5,323 nucleotides of DNA from positions 1 through 5,323 of the forward strand of contig DKJQ01000372.1 of NCBI GenBank assembly GCA_002454845.1, given 5' to 3'. Under the pieces are notes generated by a model. It ran no database searches. It was not told where the DNA came from and saw only the letters and a program-made list of their open reading frames with translations. Source of the DNA: Ignavibacteria bacterium UBA6688 (lineage in GTDB: Bacteria > Bacteroidota > Ignavibacteria > UBA10030). Position numbers and translations under genes: made by a program. Positions 1 through 5,309 of the stretch are shown piece after piece. Each line of letters starts with the position of its first letter. The stretch's first letter is position 1.

Positions 1-74
1 CTGAACTGGTATTCATCAATAAAGAGTTGGACTCTCAGTAATTTTGTTGTTAGTTTTTTAAGGAAGAATACGCC

Positions 75-82
75 AAAAGGAG
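75..82 (+). promoter_or_regulatory. Ribosome binding site of the heptahaem cytochrome gene
   Basis: The sequence AAAAGGAG ends three bases before the ATG at 86, a short but plausible Shine-Dalgarno spacing. The Rieske gene downstream has the same three-base gap, so short spacing seems usual here. The rest of the leader (1-74) is AT-rich with a T-run at 54-59. I see no convincing -35/-10 pair in it, so the promoter may lie upstream of the window. Confidence 0.6.
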
Positions 83-85
83 CCT

Positions 86-1579
86 ATGAAGAGAATCTTC
101 CCGGATAGTTTCTACAACCTCATAACGCTGGCAGGGGCAACAGTTGCCGCCATCAGTTTCGGCCTCATCATGTTTCTTATAGCCCTGGAGTTCTTTTCGG
201 AAGAGCAGAAACCGTATATGGGAATCATTGCGTTCGTAATTCTCCCCGTCATTCTGATTCTTGGACTGTTCCTTATTGCGGTTGGGATTTGGAGAGATCA
301 CAGAAGGGAAAGAAGCGGAAAACCGCATGGACTACGACTGCCACAGATCGATTTGAACAATCCGCGCCATCGAACCGCGTTCTTCTATTTTTCCTTCGGG
401 ACCATCCTGCTGCTCCTTTTTTCCGCCTTCGGCAGTTTCAAGGCGTACGAGTACACCGATTCCGATGAGTTCTGCGGCACCATGTGCCATTCGGTCATGG
501 AGCCGGAGTACACGGCGTATCAGAACTCACCGCATGCGCGGGTAGGTTGCGCAAAGTGTCATATCGGGCCCGGAGCGGGATGGTTCGTCCGCTCTAAACT
601 TTCCGGGGCTTACCAGGTCTATGCAACGCTGTTTGACAAATATCCCCGTCCGATTCCCACGCCGATCGAGAATCTCCGCCCTGCCCAGGAAACTTGCGAG
701 CAGTGTCACTGGCCGCAGAATTTTTTCAACGAGAAGCAAAAGAAGTTCACGAACTTTATCTCCGACGAAAAGAATACAAAGTGGAATATCACCCTGCTGA
801 TGAAGATTGGGGGGGGGAATGCCGAAGGAGGTCTCACGTCGGGCATTCACTGGCACATGAATATCGCCAATGAAGTGACCTACGCGGCCTTGGACCGGCA
901 GCGGCTGGTCATTCCTTGGGTCAAGTCGCGGGCCAGGGATGGAACGGAACGCATCTACAAAAGCACGGAAGTGATCCCCACGGACGAGGAAATGGCGCTT
1001 GCCACAACCCGGAGGATGGACTGTGTGGATTGCCACAATCGTCCCACCCATATTTATCATCCGCCGCAGCGGAGCGTCAACCAGATCATGGAACTCGGGT
1101 GGATTGACCGGCAGCTTCCGTATCTCAAGAGCCTCGCCGTGCAGGTCCTCGAACACCCCTATACCACGAGACAGGTTGCCCTGGACAGCATCCGGCTGGT
1201 GGTGGATTCTTACTACAAAACCAACTATCCTGCCCTTGCCGTCAGTCAGTCAGACAAAATCGAAACAGCCATCGTCGAGCTGCAGAAGGTGTACCGGCGG
1301 AATTATTTCCCCGAGATGAAGCACGACTGGCGCCAATACCCGGATCATATCGGTCACATGTTTGCTCCGGGGTGCTTCCGATGTCATGACGGCAAGCATG
1401 TCAGCGATGACGGCAAAGTTCTCTCGAAAGATTGCAACGCTTGCCATACGATTATTGCGCAGCAGTATGAAAACGAGAAGTTGAAGATGTCCCTCGAAGG
1501 ATTGGCCTATGAGCACCCCGTCGACATTGGCACGGCATGGAATGAAATGAATTGCAGCGATTGTCACCAGGCCCAATAG
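86..1579 (+). CDS. NapC/NirT-type heptahaem membrane cytochrome c (ImcH-like)
   Basis: This is a 497-residue inner-membrane multihaem cytochrome, probably taking electrons from the quinol pool to periplasmic partners. Three hydrophobic helices lie at about residues 11-34, 44-69 and 98-118. The Arg-rich loop between helices 2 and 3 (about 70-97) should be cytoplasmic, which puts the rest in the periplasm. Haem motifs are at C130 (CGTMCH, an unusual CX3CH), C155 (CAKCH), C204 (CEQCH), C313 (CVDCH), C430 (CFRCH), C450 (CNACH) and C490 (CSDCH). Helix 3 with haems 1-3 resembles the NapC/NirT/NrfH fold, including a Met after the first haem (M138) and the 'SPHARVGC' stretch before the second. Family proteins normally have one helix and four haems; two extra helices and three more haems recall Geobacter ImcH. 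It is the first gene of the operon, seven bases ahead of the Rieske gene. The quinol-oxidising role is inferred from the family. Confidence 0.87.
   Translation: MKRIFPDSFYNLITLAGATVAAISFGLIMFLIALEFFSEEQKPYMGIIAFVILPVILILGLFLIAVGIWRDHRRERSGKPHGLRLPQIDLNNPRHRTAFFYFSFGTILLLLFSAFGSFKAYEYTDSDEFCGTMCHSVMEPEYTAYQNSPHARVGCAKCHIGPGAGWFVRSKLSGAYQVYATLFDKYPRPIPTPIENLRPAQETCEQCHWPQNFFNEKQKKFTNFISDEKNTKWNITLLMKIGGGNAEGGLTSGIHWHMNIANEVTYAALDRQRLVIPWVKSRARDGTERIYKSTEVIPTDEEMALATTRRMDCVDCHNRPTHIYHPPQRSVNQIMELGWIDRQLPYLKSLAVQVLEHPYTTRQVALDSIRLVVDSYYKTNYPALAVSQSDKIETAIVELQKVYRRNYFPEMKHDWRQYPDHIGHMFAPGCFRCHDGKHVSDDGKVLSKDCNACHTIIAQQYENEKLKMSLEGLAYEHPVDIGTAWNEMNCSDCHQAQ
473..490 (+). other. Non-canonical CX3CH haem c attachment site
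   Basis: Codons for C130-G-T-M-C134-H135 give three residues between the cysteines rather than two. It sits where NapC/NrfH proteins carry their first haem, just after the membrane helix, and is followed by S-V-M-E-P, so M138 could serve as an axial ligand. The reading frame is continuous through all six canonical motifs downstream, so this is not an indel artefact. Confidence 0.75.
809..817 (+). repeat. Nine-G homopolymer inside the heptahaem gene
   Basis: Nine consecutive G residues encode G242-G243-G244, in the haem-free stretch between haems 3 and 4. Slippage of one base here would truncate the protein after three haems. Seven-G runs also occur at Gly-Gly pairs in the cytochrome b gene (2562-2568) and the 11-haem gene (3499-3505), so GGG codon use may be the whole explanation. 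Confidence 0.9.
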
Positions 1580-1583
1580 GAGG
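1577..1583 (+). promoter_or_regulatory. Ribosome binding site of the Rieske gene, overlapping the upstream stop
   Basis: TAGGAGG combines the stop codon of the heptahaem gene (TAG, 1577-1579) with a near-perfect Shine-Dalgarno core. It lies three bases before the ATG at 1587 and fifteen before the in-frame ATG at 1599. Neither spacing is ideal. The first ATG is preferred because the leader gene shows the same three-base gap. The overlap predicts translational coupling. Confidence 0.7.
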
Positions 1584-1586
1584 TTC

Positions 1587-2042
1587 ATGGAACATCCCAT
1601 GGTTGATCAGCCCCAACAAAGCAAGCGCGACTTTTTGAGATATTTCCTTGGCGGGGGCGTCCTCGCCTGGCTCGGCGCGGTCTTCTATCCCGTCTTTGCC
1701 TATCTCAAGCCTCCGAAGCAGGGGGACGTGGAAGTCACAAGCGTCAAAGCGGGCAAGCTGAGTGAGATCGAGAAGGAGAGCGGGACGATCGTCCGCTTTG
1801 GCAATAAACCTGTAATTATGGTCCGGACAGCCGAGGGGGAGGTCCACGCCTTTTCCGCGACTTGCACGCATCTCGACTGCACTGTCCAGTTCCGAAAAGA
1901 CATGGGGGTGATTTGGTGCGCATGTCATAACGGTAAATACGATTTGAACGGCCGCGTGGTTAGCGGCCCCCCTCCAAGGCCGCTGGATGAATACCGGGTC
2001 ATTATTCAGGCCGATGACGTCATTATCTCGAGCCGCACATGA
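1587..2042 (+). CDS. Rieske [2Fe-2S] protein of a cytochrome bc-type complex
   Basis: This 151-residue Rieske subunit accepts one electron from quinol at the Qo site. An N-terminal 'SKRDFL' (residues 12-17) is a Lys-Arg version of the twin-arginine motif, followed by a single helix at about 20-40. This matches Rieske proteins that are Tat-exported and stay anchored by the uncleaved signal. Box I is CTHLDC (93-98) and box II is CACH (111-114), so the predicted cluster ligands are C93, H95, C111 and H114, with a C98-C113 disulfide. The GPPPRPL loop (127-133) closes over the cluster as in the family. In box II the usual Ser after 'CHG' is replaced (C-H-N-G-K-Y-D): Gly116 takes the Ser position, while Tyr118 is kept. 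Loss of that hydrogen bond is known to lower the midpoint potential, which would suit menaquinol. The stop overlaps the cytochrome b start (ATGA). An alternative start is the ATG at 1599. Confidence 0.95.
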   Translation: MEHPMVDQPQQSKRDFLRYFLGGGVLAWLGAVFYPVFAYLKPPKQGDVEVTSVKAGKLSEIEKESGTIVRFGNKPVIMVRTAEGEVHAFSATCTHLDCTVQFRKDMGVIWCACHNGKYDLNGRVVSGPPPRPLDEYRVIIQADDVIISSRT

Positions 2043-3118
2043 AAACTCTCTGGAACCGAACCTTTGCCTGGATTGATGAGCGCGTCCAATTGAGCGATGT
2101 GATGAGCTTTCTGGGGAAGAAGAGCGTGCCGGTGCATCGCCACTCGGTCTGGTATTACTTCGGCGGCGTTTCTCTCTTCCTCTTCATCATCCAGGTGGTG
2201 ACCGGCATCCTCCTGCTCCTCTACTACAAAGGGAGTGAGGAGCTTGCGTTTGAGAGCATCCAGTTCATCATGGCAAAAGTGGAGTTTGGCTGGCTCATCC
2301 GATCCATCCATAGCTGGGCGGCAAATTTATTCATTCTCTCGGCGTTCATCCACATGTTCAGTGTGCTGTTCGAAAAAGCGTACCGGAAGCCGCGCGAATT
2401 GACGTGGCTGAGCGGTATGATCCTCCTGTTCCTCGGGATGGGTTTCGGGTTCAGCGGCTACCTCCTGCCGTGGAATGAGGTTTCCTTCTTTGCGACGAAG
2501 GTGGGAACGGACATTGCGGGTGTTCTGCCGGTTGTGGGGGAGCCACTGATGGTTTTCCTCCGGGGGGGAGAGGACGTGACGGGGGCAACGCTTTCCCGGT
2601 TCTTCGGATTCCACGTCGCCGTGCTTCCCGGCATCTTTACCGTGATGTTGGGTCTCCATCTTCTCCTTGTCCAGCGTCAGGGGATGAGCAAACCCTTGTC
2701 GTATGAACAGTTGCCGGCCACCGATCAGAAGACGATGCCGTTTTTCCCGAATTTCATGCTGCGCGATCTGTTGCTGTGGCTGCTTGTTCTTAACCTCCTT
2801 GCCATCCTGGCCGTGTTTTTCCCCTGGGAACTTGGCGTCAAGGCGGACCCCTTTGCCCCCGCCCCCGCCGGTATCAAGCCGGAATGGTATTTCATGTTCA
2901 TGTTCCAGACTCTCAAGTACATCCCGGGTGAACTCTGGTTCCTGGAGGGGGAAGTTGTCGGTATCCTCCTCTTTAGCCTCGCAGGCCTCGTCTGGATGTT
3001 TATACCGTTGTGGGACAAGAAAAGCGCGCGAGGAGAAGAGAACCGGTTCATCAACTATCTCGGGCTCTTTGCGCTGATATACATCATCGTCCTTACCACG
3101 ATCGGATGGTTCTCGTGA
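2039..3118 (+). CDS. Cytochrome b (fused b6/subunit IV type) of a bc complex
   Basis: This 359-residue membrane core subunit oxidises quinol at the periplasmic side and passes one electron across the membrane through two b haems. Four haem-binding helices (about 38-62, 88-110, 124-145, 190-212) carry H91/H105 and H192/H207. By analogy with b6, H91-H192 hold the outer (low-potential) haem and H105-H207 the inner one. The 14-residue gap in the second His pair is the b6 pattern (13 in mitochondrial cytochrome b). The N-terminal half closely tracks chloroplast b6 (FGWLIRS, KPRELTW, GYLLPW). The C-terminal part adds three helices (about 243-262, 305-325, 338-357) and PEWY at 281-284, matching subunit IV fused in frame. 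There is no cysteine anywhere, so the covalent haem ci of b6f complexes cannot form by that linkage. Start and stop both overlap neighbours by four bases, implying coupled translation. Confidence 0.96.
   Translation: MKTLWNRTFAWIDERVQLSDVMSFLGKKSVPVHRHSVWYYFGGVSLFLFIIQVVTGILLLLYYKGSEELAFESIQFIMAKVEFGWLIRSIHSWAANLFILSAFIHMFSVLFEKAYRKPRELTWLSGMILLFLGMGFGFSGYLLPWNEVSFFATKVGTDIAGVLPVVGEPLMVFLRGGEDVTGATLSRFFGFHVAVLPGIFTVMLGLHLLLVQRQGMSKPLSYEQLPATDQKTMPFFPNFMLRDLLLWLLVLNLLAILAVFFPWELGVKADPFAPAPAGIKPEWYFMFMFQTLKYIPGELWFLEGEVVGILLFSLAGLVWMFIPLWDKKSARGEENRFINYLGLFALIYIIVLTTIGWFS
2879..2890 (+). other. PEWY Qo-site motif codons
   Basis: These codons give P281-E282-W283-Y284 of cytochrome b. This is the signature of the quinol-oxidising site, with Glu as the usual proton acceptor from quinol. 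Its intact form indicates a catalytically competent bc-type subunit rather than a degenerate cytochrome b. Confidence 0.9.
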
Positions 3119-4578
3119 ACAACAATGTTCTTGCGATTGTGCTCTGCAGTGTGCTCGCCCTTTCAACGGCCTTTGTGACCGCCCAGGCTCAGGACCAGTG
3201 TCTTACTTGTCACTCCACGCTGGAGGACAATGCATCGGCCGCGTTCAAAGGCGATATTCATTCCCGGAAGGGTTTGACATGCGCTTCCTGCCACGGAGGC
3301 GATGCGCGCAGCGATGACATGGAGAAAGCGATGGGAACGGCCGCGGGATTCATCGGTGTTCCGAAAGGAAACGCTGTCTCCGAGGTCTGTGCCAGGTGTC
3401 ATAGCTCGAGCGAGACGATGAAGGGGTACCGATCGAATGTCCCGGTGTCTCAATGGGAGTTGCTCAAGGCGAGCGTCCATGGAAAAGTCTCAACGGCCGG
3501 GGGGGAGCAGATCCTTCAGTGCACCACCTGTCACAATGCTCATGGCATCGTTCCGGTGGCCGACCCGCGATCTCCCGTGCACCAGCGGAACGCCGTGAAG
3601 ACATGCGGCACATGTCACGGAAGTGCTTCGTACATGCGCCGCTACAATCCGTCGCTCCCGGTGGACCAGGTTGAAAAATACAGAACCAGCGTGCATGGAG
3701 TCCTGAACGCGCGTGGGGATGCCAAGGTGGCGGAGTGTGCAAGCTGCCACGGGAGCCACGACATCCGGCCCGCATCCGATGTGCGGTCGAAGGTTCATCC
3801 TCTCAATCTCCCCATGACGTGTGCCGCGTGCCATAGCGATGTCGCGCGGATGAAGGAGTACAAGATTCCGACCGATCAGTATGAGAAATTTGCAGAAAGC
3901 GTCCACGGAAAGGCCTTGCTGGAGAAGAGGGATCTGGGAGCTCCGGCCTGCAACGATTGCCACGGCAACCATGGTGCTGTGCCCCCCGGCGTGCAATCCA
4001 TCTCCAATGTTTGCGGAACCTGCCATGCCCTGAACGCGGAACTGTTCACCTCTAGCCCACACAAGAAGGCGTTCGATGTAGCGAAGTTACCCGAGTGTGA
4101 AACGTGCCACGGCAACCATGAGATCATTGCGACAACCGACAACTTGCTCGGAGTGAGTCCGGAGGCCGTGTGTAGCAACTGTCATAGTCCGGAAACGAAT
4201 GTCAAAGGCTACGGCGTTGCTCGAACGATGCGTGCCTTGATCGACAGCCTTGAGGCTTTGGAGGGCACGGCAGCGGGACTTGTGAGTGAGGCGGAGCAAA
4301 AAGGCATGGAAGTCGGAGAGGCAAAATTCAAACTCCGGGATGCCCGTCAGGCCCGGCTGCAATCGCGCACCATGGTCCATGCATTTGACGAGGCGAAGTT
4401 CGAAGAAGTTGTTCGTCCCGGGATGGCGATTGCGACAGTTGTCATGGGAGAGGCTCAGGCCGCACTGGATGATTATGTGTTCCGGCGTGTGGGACTTGGG
4501 CTGGCAACCCTTATCATTACGCTCTTAACGTTGTCATTGTACCTGTACATCAAACGAATCGAACGCTCTCCCCGATGA
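3115..4578 (+). CDS. Undecahaem membrane-anchored cytochrome c, likely cytochrome c1/f substitute
   Basis: This is a periplasmic electron-transfer cytochrome of about 487 residues, probably the acceptor from the Rieske protein. A hydrophobic signal (about 5-25) ends in A-Q-A before QDQ. Eleven CXXCH motifs have their haem His at residues 33, 60, 96, 140, 168, 212, 240, 283, 304, 332 and 357. After the first, they form di-haem units repeating about every 72 residues, each opening with an S-V-H-G-like His (H122, H193, H264), a likely distal ligand. Residues 361-458 have no haem motif and are Ala/Glu/Leu-rich, probably helical. A hydrophobic helix at 459-478 and a basic tail (KRIERSPR) form a C-terminal anchor, as in cytochromes c1 and f. 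The GTG start is chosen because it overlaps the cytochrome b stop as GTGA. An in-frame ATG at 3106 would add three residues. A start at 3010 would overlap cytochrome b by 109 bases and is unlikely. The c1/f role is inferred from position and topology. Confidence 0.88.
   Translation: MNNNVLAIVLCSVLALSTAFVTAQAQDQCLTCHSTLEDNASAAFKGDIHSRKGLTCASCHGGDARSDDMEKAMGTAAGFIGVPKGNAVSEVCARCHSSSETMKGYRSNVPVSQWELLKASVHGKVSTAGGEQILQCTTCHNAHGIVPVADPRSPVHQRNAVKTCGTCHGSASYMRRYNPSLPVDQVEKYRTSVHGVLNARGDAKVAECASCHGSHDIRPASDVRSKVHPLNLPMTCAACHSDVARMKEYKIPTDQYEKFAESVHGKALLEKRDLGAPACNDCHGNHGAVPPGVQSISNVCGTCHALNAELFTSSPHKKAFDVAKLPECETCHGNHEIIATTDNLLGVSPEAVCSNCHSPETNVKGYGVARTMRALIDSLEALEGTAAGLVSEAEQKGMEVGEAKFKLRDARQARLQSRTMVHAFDEAKFEEVVRPGMAIATVVMGEAQAALDDYVFRRVGLGLATLIITLLTLSLYLYIKRIERSPR
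3256..4194 (+). repeat. Tandem di-haem repeats in the undecahaem cytochrome
   Basis: Residues 48-360 contain five paired CXXCH units. The second haem His of units 1-3 lies at 96, 168 and 240, exactly 72 apart, and the first haem His of units 2-3 at 140 and 212 is also 72 apart. Units 4 and 5 are shorter. Consensus: V-H-G, about 15-20 residues, C-x-x-C-H-G-x-H, about 20 residues, T-C-x-x-C-H, then M-K/R-x-Y. The 16-base identity TGCCACGGCAACCATG at 3958-3973 and 4105-4120 (encoding CHGNH) fits internal duplication. Confidence 0.8.
4489..4548 (+). other. C-terminal transmembrane anchor of the undecahaem cytochrome
   Basis: Residues 459-478 are uncharged and hydrophobic, followed by K-R-I-E-R-S-P-R. 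With a cleaved N-terminal signal this gives a periplasmic domain, one helix and a short basic cytoplasmic tail, the topology of cytochromes c1 and f. Confidence 0.75.
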
Positions 4579-4585
4579 GGGAGAG
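4566..4585 (+). other. Hairpin across the stop codon of the undecahaem gene
   Basis: CTCTCCC (4566-4572) pairs perfectly with GGGAGAG (4579-4585) around a six-base loop CGATGA that contains the TGA stop. No T-run follows, so it is not a standard intrinsic terminator. It may mark an mRNA processing or stability point before the tetrahaem gene, or may be chance. Confidence 0.4.
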
Positions 4586-4620
4586 AGGATTCACCACGTA
4601 CTGCACTTACACCTAACCAA

Positions 4621-4626
4621 AGGGAG
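4621..4626 (+). promoter_or_regulatory. Ribosome binding site of the tetrahaem cytochrome gene
   Basis: AGGGAG lies six bases before the ATG at 4633, the best-spaced site in the window. It fits strong, independent translation of a soluble carrier needed in excess over the membrane complex. Confidence 0.75.
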
Positions 4627-4632
4627 ATACTC

Positions 4633-5178
4633 ATGAAGAAAATCCAAGCTGTTGGTTTGTTCCTTGCCGTCCTTATCCTGGTACCGCTTGCTGCAACTGC
4701 ACAGAACAAATTCGTCGGTACGAAGTCCTGCTTTATGTGTCACCAGACGGAGAAGCAGGGAAAGCAGAAGGATATCTGGCTGAAGACCGCGCATGCCGGT
4801 GCTTACAAGACACTCACCACCGCAAAGGCCGATGAGATTGCCAAGGCAAAAGGCATTTCCGGACCCGCCGTGGCAGCCAAAGAGTGCCTTGAGTGCCACA
4901 CAACGGTCGCCGATGCCAAACTGCTCGACAAGGGATTCGATGTCAAAGACGGTGTGCAATGTGAAACATGCCATGGTGCCGGATCCGCCTACCGCAATAT
5001 GACGATCATGAAGAGCCACGAGAAATCCGTTGCGGCCGGCATGAGGGAGTTCAAGGACGCTGCTGCAACTGAGGCGTTCTGCAAAACCTGCCACAACTCG
5101 AAGAGCCCGACTTACAAGGAGTTCAAGTTCAAAGAATCATGGGAGAAGATTAAGCACATGGTTCCGAAAGCCGGATAG
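4633..5178 (+). CDS. Periplasmic tetrahaem cytochrome c, c554-family-like
   Basis: This small secreted electron carrier has 181 residues. A classic signal peptide (MKK, hydrophobic core, A-A-T-A) should be cleaved near residue 23, leaving a soluble periplasmic protein of about 158 residues. Four haem motifs are CFMCH (C33), CLECH (C85), CETCH (C110) and CKTCH (C150). H54, in a 'W-L-K-T-A-H' context after the first haem, as well as H129 and H175, are candidate distal ligands. The motif order, the W...AH stretch and the 'V-x-C-E-x-C-H-G-x-G' third haem resemble the cytochrome c554/c-prime family, whose best-known member carries electrons from hydroxylamine oxidoreductase. The protein is slightly shorter than that c554. 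No hydroxylamine oxidoreductase is in the window, so the name implies fold, not substrate. Mature residues are Lys-rich, as expected for docking on acidic redox partners. Its place after a bc-type operon suggests it takes electrons from the undecahaem subunit. It is 54 bases downstream and probably in the same transcript. Confidence 0.85.
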   Translation: MKKIQAVGLFLAVLILVPLAATAQNKFVGTKSCFMCHQTEKQGKQKDIWLKTAHAGAYKTLTTAKADEIAKAKGISGPAVAAKECLECHTTVADAKLLDKGFDVKDGVQCETCHGAGSAYRNMTIMKSHEKSVAAGMREFKDAAATEAFCKTCHNSKSPTYKEFKFKESWEKIKHMVPKAG

Positions 5179-5205
5179 ATCCTGCCGGCACGCATTCCAC
5201 GTTTC

Positions 5206-5309
5206 CGGAAAACCTCCTGTGGCTGGTTCTCAGGTGTGGGAAATATCTACAGCGAGGTGGGGAGATTGTTGAATTTTTGAACACTGTAGGAGGTTTTCCG
5301 TCCTTTTTT
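5206..5309 (+). terminator. Probable operon terminator: 13-bp perfect inverted repeat plus T-run
   Basis: CGGAAAACCTCCT (5206-5218) is perfectly complementary to AGGAGGTTTTCCG (5288-5300), and six Ts follow at 5304-5309. The position 27 bases after the last stop and the trailing T-run support a Rho-independent terminator. The 69-base loop is long for one. An alternative is a small palindromic or MITE-like element of 95 bases with 13-bp terminal inverted repeats; I see no target duplication flanking it. Confidence 0.5.

Noticed and set aside
27..55. TTGGAC / TTAGTT as a sigma-70-like promoter with 17-base spacing
   Set aside because: Only three of six positions match at -35 and the -10 is poor; in AT-rich leader DNA this is expected by chance.
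23..60. Small hairpin (AGAGT-TGG-ACTCT, 23-35) with a T-rich stretch downstream, as terminator of an upstream gene
   Set aside because: The stem is only five base pairs and the T-run begins about 19 bases later, so it does not meet the terminator pattern.
527..1156. Minus-strand open frame of about 209 codons opposite the heptahaem gene
   Set aside because: It lies wholly antisense to conserved haem motifs, with no ribosome binding site or family resemblance.
2562..2568. Seven-G run in cytochrome b (and another at 3499-3505) as phase-variable tracts
   Set aside because: These are short and explained by Gly-Gly codons using GGG; too weak to propose switching.
3010..3114. Upstream extension of the undecahaem gene starting at ATG 3010
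   Set aside because: It would overlap cytochrome b by 109 bases and put a highly basic, non-signal-like segment ahead of the signal peptide; the GTGA overlap at 3115 is a better start.
2327..3166. Long minus-strand open frame opposite cytochrome b
   Set aside because: It is charged, low-complexity, has no recognisable domain, and is antisense to a clearly conserved cytochrome b; a codon-bias shadow.
4591..5094. Minus-strand open frame opposite the tetrahaem cytochrome
   Set aside because: It mirrors CXXCH codons of a well-supported gene; no independent evidence of coding.
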